This document shows, piece after piece, positions 18,158-28,888 of a stretch of DNA of 64,000 nucleotides. The first letter of the stretch is position 1, and each line of letters opens with the position of its first letter. Source of the stretch: Pictodentalium vernedei (lineage: Eukaryota; Mollusca; Scaphopoda; Dentaliida; Dentaliidae). A program made the translations under genes and the position numbers. Location: assembly GCA_031216915.1 (NCBI GenBank), contig CM062290.1, positions 163,100,453 to 163,164,452 of the forward strand. Reading direction: 5' to 3'. The notes under the pieces were generated by a model that saw only the letters and a program-made list of their open reading frames with translations, ran no database searches and was not told the origin of the DNA.

Positions 18158-21100
18158 TTAGGTATGATACTAAACGGGCTAAAAAGAATCATTAGCACTC
18201 CCAAAGACCTGGCAATGTGACGGTTGGCAAATTGCCACATCTTCTAAAAAGCCAATGATTCATTCCAGCCAGTTATATTAATAGATCGGAAAGACAATTT
18301 CAGAAAATACACCTCAAAACCTCCATTGTATTGGCTCCTGGTTTACATTTGTAATAAAGCATGCATTCTCGGAAACGGATGTGGACTGGCAAGCGTGACA
18401 GATTATGAAAAAGAGTACAATGTATAGTGAGTGAAAAGAAGGGATGAGTGACCTGGCAATACAAGCTAACGAACGAACAAATAAACGAAGCGATGAATAA
18501 ATGGCCGAATGGGCGAATGAGCGAACGAACGAATGGATGAATTCGATTGGGGCTAGTCCAGACAATATTTTCAAAGTGCAACCTCGTTGCACGTTGCTGC
18601 ACGTTGAAAAAACTGACTGGTCACGATTCTGGGTTAAACCCCCTCACGGATATGTGTTTGAGGGAAACTGCTAGGAAAGCAGCACACAATCTTATATAGT
18701 TGCAATGTGAGTGCTTAGTGAAATCATAGGTCCGACAAGTGATCGTCTATCATATACTTTGATATTCTAGGATAAGAGAGCTCCTTCCAGCTGTGGACAC
18801 ATATTCAAATTTGCCAGAGCGGCGTCATTTGTTCGAGAAAATGAATGAATGAATGAATCCAATCGACCATAAGATCACTCAGGCATTCCCTCAGTCAGCT
18901 CATCGATTAATCAGTTCAAGCCATCAATACATGGATTACTCAATTATTTCTAATCTTATCAGGGTTTTGAACTTGAAAGCGAACACAAAACGGTGTATTT
19001 TGCGAAAGAGAGGACAGCGGTCAATACACATATTACGTATGTGAATATGTAGATGAGGTTGTCTTATTCCTTCGAACACTGGTGGTATCTTCCATCCCAG
19101 GTCAATGGCAGCAGTTATTAAAGTCCATATTTATTCTTTGGGGGTAGACTAACCAATATATTCAGGTTATAATGTAACATGTTCGTCGGCTGGAAAGAAG
19201 GCCTCTCTTTTTCAAAGGGCCAAAGACCCTCACAGGTAAGTGGTTGAGAGAAACTGCTAAGAAAGCGGCAATCACTTTTATATAGCAGCAAATGAGTGCT
19301 TGGTGAAATCAAAGGCCTGACAATTAATCGTCCACATGACCCTTGATATTTAAGGGTCAAAGAGCTAAAATAGCTATTGTCACGCATTCAATTTGCCAAG
19401 GCGGCATCATTTTATGGAACAAGAACATGAATGAATGAATGAATGAATGAATGAATGAATGAATGAATGAATGAATGAATGAATGAATGAATGAATGAAC
19501 GAACAAAATCTAATCGACCATAAATTTACGCAAGCATTCCTTCAATCAATCCATCGATTGGTCAGTTCAAATCAGTGCATGGATTACCTGATTATTTTTT
19601 ATCTTATTGGGGTTTGGATCTTTAAAATGCATACAAAGAAAGTATTCTGCAGAAGCCCTGTGTGAGAACAGAGGTTCATGCACGTATGCATGTATGCGAA
19701 TAATTAAATAAATGAAGTAATCTTATCCCTTTGAACACTGGTAGTATTTTCCATGTCAGTTCAATGGCAGCAAATAGAAGCGTCCATTTTTTTTTTTTTT
19801 GAAAGGTGGGGGGGGGGGGGGGGGGGGGGGGTGGGGGTAAACCAATTAATATTTTCCAAACAAGCAGCGATAAGACTGCATGCTGAAAACATCAGTTGGT
19901 CCACCCATCACATTAATTTTTCAGGCATCCTACTCTTTCAAGTTATAAAGTGACATGTTCTTGGGCTGGAAAAGCTGCCTCTCGGTTTCTAAGAGTTAAA
20001 GACCCTCATGGGTATGTGGTTGAGAAAAACTACCAGCAAGGCGACAAACAATGAGATATAGCGGTAAATGGGTGTTTTGTGAAACCATAGGCCTTACTAC
20101 TCATCGTCATCCTGTACCTTTCAGCTACTGTCAAATAACTGTTTGATGTCACGGAGAGACAAACTGAATGAATAGTGTTTTGACAGTCTACATGCTATAT
20201 TCAAAATATAATAAGAAAAAGTTTTCTGATTCTGAAACACTATCCCCATTTACCCCAATACCACACCTCCCTCCCCCGAATGTAACTGTAGTGCCCTTTG
20301 AAAGAATGAATGAATGAATGAACGAATTAATTATTGCATTAGTTAATTAATCAACCAGTCAATCAATCAATTAGTTAACATTAACCCAGGACTGAAACTA
20401 AAAAAACATATACAGATGGTGGTCATTTAATGTATTTAAAAATATATTAACGACAGAAAAAAAAAAAGAAAAAGAGAAGAGTTATCTCAAATAACGTTTT
20501 GATGTCTTTAGGAGACAAACCGTACGGATAGTATTTTGACAGTCCACATGCTTTCTTCAAAATATAAAAAGAAATATTTTTCAGATTCTGAAACACTATC
20601 CCCATTGACTCCCAATACACCCCCCCCCACCAGAATGTAACTGTTTGAATGAATGAATGAATGAATGAATGAATGAATGAATGAATGAATGAATGAATGA
20701 ATGAATGAATTAACTAATTATTTAACTAGTCCGAAAATCAAGCAAACAAGCAATCAATTGGTTATTAATCCAGGACTGAGACTAAAAAAAACAAATACAT
20801 GTACAGACGGTGGTCAGTTAATTTATAGAAATAGACAGATATATTAACGACTAAAGAGAAAAAAAAAGTTTTCTCAAATAGCGTTTTGATGTCTCGAAGA
20901 GACAAACTGAACGAGTAGTGTTTTAACCATCTACTTGCAATCTTTAGAGTATTGTAAGAAATATTTTTCAGATTCTGCGAAAAAGAGTTATCTCAAATAA
21001 CTGTTTGATGTCTCGAAGAGACAAACTGTACGAATAGTGTTTTGACAGTTTACTTGTTATCTTCAGAATATTAAAAAACGAAAAAAAAAAAATAAAATTT

Positions 21101-21470
21101 TCAGAGTCTGCACCACAATCCCCATCGACCCCAATACCCACCTCCTTCCCCAGAACGTAACTGTGGTGTCTAATCAACTAATCAAGCAATCGATCAGTTA
21201 TCTACTTTTTGATGTTGACAAACTGAACAGAGAGTGTTTTGACAGTCTACTTGCTATCCTCAAAATACAAAAAGAAATATTTTTCAGATTCTGAAACACT
21301 ATCCCCATGACCCCAGTCCCAGTCTGCCCCCCCCCCCCCCCCAGTCACCACTACTCGGTGTGTAGATACATTGGATGAGATTAACTGAATAAATATTTAT
21401 GATGTGTTTCAAACACAAAGTTCACCACACAAACGTGGCATGATTAACAATTACCTAACCCAACTATTTG
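18158..21470 (+). repeat. Higher-order tandem region with (AATG)n tracts
   Basis: A 600-780-bp unit is seen three times (starting near 18610, 19210 and 19985). Each has CCCTCAYGGGTATGTG, a GAGTGYTTRGTGAAAYCA block and an (AATG)n tract. From 20140 to 21330 a shorter unit with TTTGATGTCTCGAAGAGACAAACTGA and CTGAAACACTATCCCCAT repeats about five times. G- or C-rich runs lie at 19807-19831 and 21329-21342. No gene or known transposon is visible. Confidence 0.65.
19430..19500 (+). repeat. (AATG)n microsatellite
   Basis: About 17-18 nearly perfect tetranucleotide units. A second tract of about 16 units is at 20645-20710, and shorter ones at 18840-18856 and 20304-20325. Confidence 0.95.
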
Positions 21471-21479
21471 AAGAAACAC

Positions 21480-21690
21480 GGCTCGCTTGCTCTAAAAAAG
21501 AGACTAAAACACTCAATTCTCTTCCCCCAAACCACAGCCTATGACCCATCGCTGGAAAGGGTCATTCCATTGAGGTCACAGGCTATGACCATGAAGTAAG
21601 AAAAAAAATAAATAACTTTTTAGAGAGATTTTTAAAAATAGTGCTGGCAGTTTTTTTGCATTTGCCGTTAAGAAGTTGGGCAGAGGATCA
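21480..21690. repeat. Degenerate MITE fragment
   Basis: Contains an inverted block CACAGCCTATGACCC...GGTCACAGGCTATGACC centred near 21565, and an AATAGTGCTGGCAGTTTTTTTGC segment like that of the TTAACCC MITE family. Termini are eroded. Confidence 0.45.
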
Positions 21691-21972
21691 AATGACAAAA
21701 ATTACATTTAGGGACGGGTGGTAGGTTCGACTGAGGGGCTTGGTGTATGGATATGTTAACAGACAGGTGGCTGGTAACTGTCGTTTACTTGGAAGCTGTG
21801 GACTGAAACCTGGAGGTCTTAAAAAGGAAATGTGAGATCAACTGAGTGTGAGTATTTGTCACCCCCTGCAACATCCCACAGCCCATTTACCGCCGCCCAA
21901 CCACCAAACCCAAGCATCCACCCATGGATGGATGGATTTAATACACTTACTTTACATATTGTAATATACAGT

Positions 21973-22966
21973 TCAGTTTTCAAGTCTATTTAACTCTTCT
22001 TCCTTGAATATTTTCACTATCCTACCTGTTCTCTTCAACTTGGCGATAATGTTTCCATCAGTGGACCACGCAGTCTCCACTGCCTCACACTGCACTGTTT
22101 TTGAAAGTAAACTTTGTTTTTTTTTTGGTCAGGTCCTCTTTGATCACTATTTTGGTTCCTTTCAGCATTCTTCGCTTACGAATCGTGTCTATTTTATGTC
22201 TCCGTGAAATAAATTTAACGATGACAGGCCTCGATTTGTCAGCCGAGAACTTTCCAAGTCTATGTGCGATACTGATATCTGTATTATTGATCTGAAGTTC
22301 GAGCTTTCCTTTCAGGATGTTGTGCACTTTAACTACGCATTCTTCGACTGTTTCGTTCTTTTCTCCATCTAGCACTCCATATATTCTCACACTACACTTT
22401 CTGATATACTGTTCTAGTTCATCCACTCGTTTGCGAGTCGCTTCTATCTCGGCCTTTGCACAGGCCTGGGCCTTTTTTTCGTTTTTTAGTTCATCGCTTA
22501 ACTCGTTCACTTGAAATCTCAGGCTGTCATTTTCTTCTCTTAATGAACTTATCTCAGTTGATAATTTTGCAACTGTCTCTATTTTGAACTTTTCAATGGC
22601 ACTTGATACATATTCCAAGATAGATTTCTGAAAGTCTGCCAATGAGGCATCAAATTTTTCATTTGTTAAAACGTTCTGAAGTTTTCTGTTAATTTTGCTT
22701 ATTTCTTTTTCCATTTTTAGTTTTCGTAGAGTATTTTGCGGCTGAGCAGAGATCAGGTTTGATTTAGCTTTCTTTGTTGGTGGCTTTGATGTCTTTTTCG
22801 ATAAGCTATCCTGTTTGTTTTGAGCACAAACTGTTTTCACTAAAAAACTGCCCTGGGAGTTGGACTCACTGGGAGCGAGGTCTCTATTGTCAATGCTTGC
22901 GTCTATATCACTAGAATCGGCTCTGACTTTCCGTTTGGGTTTAGTCGAATCGCCACTATTACTCAT
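21973..22966 (-). pseudogene. LINE ORF1 (coiled coil plus RRM-like RNA-binding protein)
   Basis: Minus-strand ORF1 of an L1/Tx1-type LINE. The likely start is the ATG at 22966 (MSNSGDS). An upstream in-frame Met at 23092 would add a hydrophobic stretch that is probably untranslated. A basic N-terminus is followed by a long heptad coiled coil, then an RRM-like block (RKCSVRIYGV...SIAHRLG...RPVIVKF) and the C-terminal domain. A run of A residues near 22110 carries a one-base indel. The frame then stops at 22085, while homologous coding continues one frame over (VETAWSTDGNIIAKL) to a stop at 21973. Function in a live element: trimeric RNA chaperone of the ribonucleoprotein. It may belong to the LINE at 11905-16077, from which about 5.9 kb of repeats separates it. 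Confidence 0.85.
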
Positions 22967-23409
22967 GTTATGGTGAGAATACAAGGCTTTTGAATCTCCG
23001 ATATTCAGAAAAAAACAAATGAGCAAAAGCAAATTAATTGTCCTAGTCATCCAGATCAACAGACAGGTATTTTTTCGAATTGCAGTGTTCAAGTCACTTG
23101 ATCACTAGGTGAACATCGTTAATTTTTCACACCTTTATGGTTGGTCTCCTTCCATTCAACAACTGAAACTGAGCTGGTAAATCCGACAAGGTCATGTTTC
23201 CAGTGTAAATTACATGGCTCCTTATTCAATCTCTGAATATAAAAATCATGTGATGGCTGAGAATAACGAAAATCCAAAAAGAAGGCTCAGCAACAATGTT
23301 TTTCTGTTCAAACTTCTTCTATACTCCTTCTATAGTCCTTCGCACACCAACATTGCGACTTTTGTGTAATGTAGAATTAAACAACTTTAGAAAAAAGAGA
23401 TATTTGGTG
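22967..23409. other. Unannotated, possible LINE 5' region
   Basis: Lies upstream of LINE ORF1 on the minus strand and may hold its 5' untranslated region. No repeat or ORF is otherwise recognised. Confidence 0.4.
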
Positions 23410-24916
23410 AGCAAAAAAACTACATGACTTCTACTGGTCATGTGACCTCCCTCTCCTCCGTTCAAACAAAGTTCGTGGAGCAATATTTACCTTTGTAATG
23501 GGAGGGGCAAGATTTTTGGCCCTGCCCAAAATTTCTGTTTTCTGAACCGATGATCCAATTGAACCAAATTTGGTTTGGTGTATTATTGGGTTATTAGTAC
23601 TTCACTGATGCAAAAAAATGTTCATGTGAACCCCAGGAGCTAAAAATAGAAATATTTTCAACCGCCCATATTTCCCGAACTACACGGAACAGAGAACTGT
23701 TGTTTGGTATGAAGCATCTTTAGGACCAGTAGAATGGAATGGTAAAAAAAATTGCCATCGGTTATGTCAGTGTGTTCTGTAAGGGGGTGGGGGGCATAAA
23801 AAAATGCTGAGTCAGCATATTTATATTTACAAAAATTGAAAAGAAATGTTTTCTCCAGAACCAGTGATTAGAATCTTTGGATATTTGGTATACAGCATCA
23901 TCTATGGAGGGGGGGGGGGGGATTGTCAGTCAAATATATGGTTGTTAAAATGGGATAAAAAATCTTCTTCAGAACCACCAGTAAGAATGCTTTCATATTT
24001 GGTATCCATCATCTATGTGGTGGGGGGGGGGGGGGGGGGGGCGGGGGGGGGGCGTACAGGGCAGATTCAAGTTTGTTCAAATCGAGTCACTGGGTTCATA
24101 TTTGGGCTCTCCCTCAGATCCACCAGTCAGAATGCTTTCATATTTGGTATACAATATCTCTAAGGGGTCAGATTCAAATTTGTACAAATCGAGTGTCTGG
24201 ATTAATATTTGGTCTCCCTAATTTTAACTCAGTGAAATATGAGGAAATTTCTTCAAAAATCTTCTTCAGATTCATCAGTCAGAATCCTTTCAAATTTGGT
24301 ATACAGCATCTCTCTAGGGAGGTCAGATTCAAGTTTGTTCTCTTTGGGTCTTTGGGTTAATATTTGGGATCCCCATGCTAGGCCAAATTTTAACTTGGTG
24401 CAATATGAGGAAATTTCTTTAAAAATCTCTCTCAGCTCCACCAGTCAGAATCCTTTCACATATTTGATATATAACATCTCTAGTTCACTATTCAGAACTC
24501 TTAGTCTGATTTTAACAAAATTTGATATGGAGCATAAGTGGGAAACATACTTGAAATATATGAAAGCTATCATTGGACTCACTGTGTGCTCAAAATAGAA
24601 ACATAATTCCAAGTTAATTTTATAAGGAGCCATATAGCTGAAGAAGTAGAATTTGTTTTATCAAGTACCCTCTAGAGGTGTGTAACTAAGATTAGTCCAC
24701 ATAGATTGTATCAGGGGGCTCCATAGGGGAGCTCCACTTTTACATTATGATTAACCGTAGAAAAGGCATGATGCTTGGACTATTTTAGTCACTCCTGAGG
24801 GGCTCAAGGATTGACAGTGGATCCTTTGGAGATTGATTGCTTAATGTAGATTCATTCTTGGCCTCTGTTTATATCGTGTTCTGTTCAAGGTAAACGCTTC
24901 AGGCCACGGGGCCTCT
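23410..24916 (+). repeat. Hairpin-headed repeat, 3' portion, with poly-G tracts
   Basis: Shares the GGGAGGGGCAAGAWTTTTGSCCCTSCCCA block with 41650-41685 and continues into degenerate 130-bp subrepeats (CCAGTCAGAATCCTTTC, TTTGGTATACAGCATC). Poly-G runs lie at 23910-23921 and 24019-24052. The end is a hairpin AGGCCACGGGGCCT at about 24901-24914 followed by CTTGTTT. The 5' hairpin head is missing. Confidence 0.65.
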
Positions 24917-25167
24917 TGTTTCTATTATGTTTGGTAAAATGTTAATCTCTAACCTTTCTTCTTAGTATTTAAAGTAAAACAATGAGTGACATGAGCAGAC
25001 CTGTTCTGAAACTTTCCTGAGCTAAATCATGCAGTCCTGGATTCAGGAACTTTACAAGCACATGAAGGTTTCTAATTGCTTTGATATTGATTTTAGCGCT
25101 CTAAAGTAACTTTTTTGTCATGGATGTGAATTTTAGTTGTCATGGATGTGATTTTATTTAAAGGAAT
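24917..25167. other. Unannotated spacer
   Basis: AT-rich, with a short local duplication GTCATGGATGTGA (25118-25151). Nothing else is seen. Confidence 0.5.
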
Positions 25168-25414
25168 TTAACCCATTACCTAACATAAATGGCCATAAGC
25201 AGCCAGTGCTATTCCAACAAATATCCATTAAAACTTTCTTATTTTTTCAATTTTTGCCTCAGAAACACAGCTTATAACCTCGCATTGAAAAGAGATTGTT
25301 GAGTCCATTCCATTGAAGGGACATAACTATGTTTCTGAGACAAAAAATGAAAAGTTGTCAATCAAATCTTTTTTTGCAAGTGTTGTCTTCTATCTGTGTA
25401 GGGTAAAGGGTAAA
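25168..25414. mobile_element. TTAACCC MITE
   Basis: About 247 bp with inverted ends TTAACCCATTACCTAAC and GGGTAAAGGGTAAA. The centre is palindromic: AACACAGCTTATAACC pairs with GGACATAACTATGTTT around GAGTCCATTCCATTGA. Non-coding. Sister copies lie at 61391-61637 and, partial, at 10600-10741. Confidence 0.65.
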
Positions 25415-25627
25415 CAACTCCATCCAAACTGGTCAACGAATTAAATGACCTTGGATCATGATATATTGTCCACATCCATAGAAGTATGGTGCCTCTACCT
25501 AACAACATTACTTTGTGGAAAATGCAAGAGTTGTGTGAAAATAACCCTTGTGGTTTCCACTTTAGAAGTGTGAAAAATGTAGCAGTATGACTTTTCTTAA
25601 GGTTATGAAATGCATGTGCATTTTTAT

Positions 25628-26545
25628 GTGTACCCATACTATGTATGGTACACATAATGCCGACAGCCAGGGGGGGGGGGCATCCTTTGTCTGTTTGTCT
25701 GTCTGTCCATCCGTCTGTCCATCTGGTGGCCATATCCATTTCTTTGGCATTCGATAAATTGAAAAATATTGCTTGCATTGTCAAGTTACTTTATATTTGT
25801 GTTCAGGTTACTGATGTGCCAAGCTGTATAGTTTTTGGTGTAACTCTGATAATTTCATCCTGAGATATTAACCCTTTATCCTTCAAATTGAAAATTCCTC
25901 CAATCTCTTTGGCATTCGATAACTTGAAAAATATTGATTGGCTTGTCAAGTTACTTTATATTTGTGTTCAGGTTACTGATGTGCCGAGCTGTATAGTTTT
26001 TGGTGTAAATCTGATAATTTGATCCTGAGATATTAATCCTTTATTCTTCAAATTGAATATTCCTCCAATCCCTTTGGCATGAGATAACTCAAAAAATATC
26101 AGTCCGATTGTCATGTTACTTCATATATGTGTTCAGGTTACTGATGTGCCGAGCTGTACAGTTTTTGGTGTAAATCTGATAATTTGATCCTGTGATATTA
26201 ACCCTTTATCCTCCAAATTAAGAACTCCTCCAATCCATTTCTTCAGCACGCGATAACTCAAAAAATATTAATCCGATTATCAGGTTACTTTATATATGTA
26301 TTCAGGTTACTGATGTGCTGTGCTGTATAGTTTTTTATGTAAATTTAATAATTTGATCTGGAGAAATTAACCCTTCATCCATCAAATTAGGCACTCCTCC
26401 AATTCATTTCTATATGTACCCATACCATGTATGGTGTACGTAATGTTAGGCATCCGGAGGGGCCCTCCGTCATACAGCTTTCTACTAGGTGCGCATATGG
26501 GTACACATCTGACGGTTTCATCGGCCTATTTTTTCATTTTATTTC
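25628..26545 (-). mobile_element. Family 4 satellite-cored element, short copy
   Basis: Reverse-orientation copy of 56850-59430. One end has the hairpin GTGTACCCATACTATGTATGGTACAC plus a GTCTGTCTGTCCATCCGTC tract. The other end has ACCCATACCATGTATGGTGTAC and a conserved tail to about 26540 that includes GGTTTCATCGGCCTATTTTT. Between them are four core monomers of 165 bp (CTTTGGCATTCGATAACTTG at 25743, 25908 and 26073). Poly-G lies at 25671-25682. It encodes nothing. Confidence 0.85.
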
Positions 26546-26967
26546 CCCAATGTTGACTATAACCTGAAATAAAAGACTACTCTCTGAATTATTTTAACTG
26601 TTGTTTATTCACAACACACAGTTGCGGAAAGGAATGGACTTGGTATTCAAGTTAAAACATATACGCATGGAGGCTGAAATAACACAATTAAATGAAACTG
26701 CATAAATAATACAATTCAGTATAAAAATCAAGTGCAGTAAACATGGTGTAGTATACTTACTTTCTTTACAAAATGAAAACCATTAATAGAACTTTTTTAT
26801 TCTTTCATTTGATAAGGATTATGAAAAAGGCACAGTTTATCAAAGTTTGCTTTTAAGAACAATTTCTCTTCAAAGTAAGTTCCGGTAAACTACATGTATT
26901 GCTTCATGGACTGACTACAAGTGATTTAAGAAAACACACCTATGCTAATTTGATGATTGGTAATGAA
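26546..26967. other. Unannotated sequence
   Basis: No ORF or repeat recognised. It ends with GTAATGAA, the left copy of the putative target duplication of the hAT-like element that follows. Confidence 0.45.
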
Positions 26968-27241
26968 TAGAGGTGGGCACTATTGGAATTTCAAGTTTGG
27001 TTTCGGTACTGGTTTTTTTATAATGATTTACCTCGGCATTGGTATGGTATTCAATATCAACAACATACATGTACTCTCGCCAATACCAATATGGAATCTT
27101 ATTTTTGATATACTGCCCAGCTGCCGATCCCCGTTTTACAGCAGACAAAGTCACCGAATTGTAAAAATTTTGGAAGTAAGACGGACAATCATCATTGGTC
27201 ATTTGATGTAACAAAAAATGCCGATAGGATCACCAAGCCAA

Positions 27242-27812
27242 TGTCGAGTTGTGACAGCACAAAAGTGGGTTTAATCATTATCAACTTATCATCGGGAAAC
27301 CAATTGTTTATGATTTACTATGTTTAGGGTCGCTGTGACCTTGACCTTTGACCTAGTGCATCCAGTATAGATAGGGTTCTTCTCCTCACCAAGGCCAACC
27401 TACCTGTGAAGTTTCATGAATGTGGGTCAAACCATTATCAAGTTATCTTCCAGAAACCAATTGTTTTGATTACTATGTTCAGGGTCACTGTGACCTTGAC
27501 CTTTTACCTAGCAAGTCCAAAATAAATAGGGTTCTTCCTCTCACCAGGGCCAACCTACATATGAAGTTTCATGAATGTGGGTTCAACCAGTCATGTTATC
27601 ATCCGAAAACCAATTGTTTATGATTTAGTATGTCCAAGGTCACTGTGACCTTGACCATTGACCTAGCGAGTCCAAAATAAATAGGGTTCTTCCTCTCACC
27701 AAGGCCAATCTACCTATGAAGATTCATGAACTTTTGTAGAACCATTATCAAATTATCGCCCGCCCACCATTCATCAAACTATAAGTTGAGTTTGACTTCG
27801 TCACAACTCGAC
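27242..27812. repeat. Inverted-end element with a 155-bp tandem core
   Basis: Ends TGTCGAGTTGTGAC and GTCACAACTCGAC are inverted. The core has about 3.5 copies of a 155-bp unit with GTGACCTTGACCTTTGACC, AAATAGGGTTCTTCCTCTC and TGAAGTTTCATGAATG. A related core occurs at 63000-63760. The unit contains direct repeats of the nuclear-receptor half-site (reverse AGGTCA). No coding capacity. Confidence 0.65.
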
Positions 27813-27854
27813 TAAAAGCAGAAAGAAAATGCCCCCTGGGAATTTTCTCTCAGC

Positions 27855-28694
27855 TTTTTAGCTCAACTTGGCAAAGTCAAGCTGAGCTATTGCCGTCACT
27901 TCTGGTCCGTCGGCATACGTACATACATCCACAATTTCCTTTGGCACACCACACAGGTCGCATTTATGAGCAGATCCCTTTGAAACTTGGTATGCTTGTT
28001 TGTAGTGACCTCTAGATGGGATCTTTCGATTTTCTTTTATTTCCATTGAAAAATGTTGCCTTTGGCAACATTCTTTGAACTTAGTTTAGTCAGACCTCAG
28101 TATTTCCCTTTGGCACATCCTATAGGGCACGTTTATGATCAGATTGCTTTGAAACCTGGTATGCTTGTTTGGGATGACCTCTAGATTGGAGCTATCAGTT
28201 TTATTTTCCATTTCCGTCAATGTTGCCAGTGTCAATGACCACTGAACTTTGTTTAGTCAGGCATCAATATATTCCTTTGGCACACCCTACAGGGCACATT
28301 TGTGATCAGATCGGTTTGAAGCTTGGTATGCTTGTTTGAGGTTATCTCTAGATGGGAGCTATCGATTTTCTTCAATTTCTGTCATAAAATGTTGCCGCTG
28401 GCAATGACCTTCAATGAACTTAGTGCAGATATGCATCATTATTTCCCTTTGGCACATTTTTGACCGGATCACATTGAAACTTGGTATACTTGTTTGGGGT
28501 CACCTCTAGATGGGAGCTATTGATTTTCCTCTGTTTCCATCGATAAAAGTTGCTGCTGCCAATGTTCATTGAACTTAGTTTAGTCCTGACCTCAATATTT
28601 CCCTTCGGCACACCCTACAGGGCACATTTATCATCAGATTGCTTTGAAACCTGGTATGCTTGTTTGGGATAACCTGTAGATGGGAGCTATTGAT
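27855..28694 (+). repeat. Family 3 satellite-cored element, left part
   Basis: Begins TTTTTAGCTCA with a hairpin (AGCTCAACTTG paired with TCAAGCTGAGCT) and GGTCCGTCGGCATACGTAC. Monomers of about 180 bp follow, with TTTGGCACACC, GGGCACATTTATGATC, GCTTTGAAACYTGGTATGCTTGTTTG, CTAGATGGGAGCTAT and GTTGCCRCTGGCAA. It is interrupted by DIRS-A2 inside a monomer and resumes at 38847. Confidence 0.85.
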
Positions 28695-28888
28695 ATTTTT
28701 ATACTGTAACCAATGACCCAGACTCAGCTGGTGCTAACCCAAAAATATCTAGGGCCAAACACAAATTTTGCCCCCCAATCCCCAAAATTTGCATACAAAA
28801 CCGAAAATTAGAAGTCCTCACTGGCCCTCCATACATTTCACCCTCCGCGCATGCGCAGACGCCAGGAAGTCACCGAATCTGGCGCCAA
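28695..28888 (+). repeat. DIRS-A2 left inverted terminal repeat
   Basis: Homologous to 438-620 of DIRS-A1 and inverted relative to 38629-38846. It is cut short at GGCGCCAA, where the family 1 array was inserted. Confidence 0.9.

Noticed and set aside
18300-18602. Two overlapping ORFs of 92-100 codons
   Set aside because: Derived from a degenerate ATTCG/ATTCATT-type low-complexity stretch.
23846-24163. Gly-rich small ORF
   Set aside because: Produced by poly-G microsatellites in a degenerate repeat.
25645-25863. Short ORF with HPLSVCLSVHPSVH
   Set aside because: It is the GTCTGTCTGTCC tract of the family 4 terminus in translation.
27855-28694. Possible CRISPR-like array because of regular repeats
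   Set aside because: Whole monomers of about 180 bp are repeated with no unique spacers, in eukaryotic DNA; it is a satellite core.
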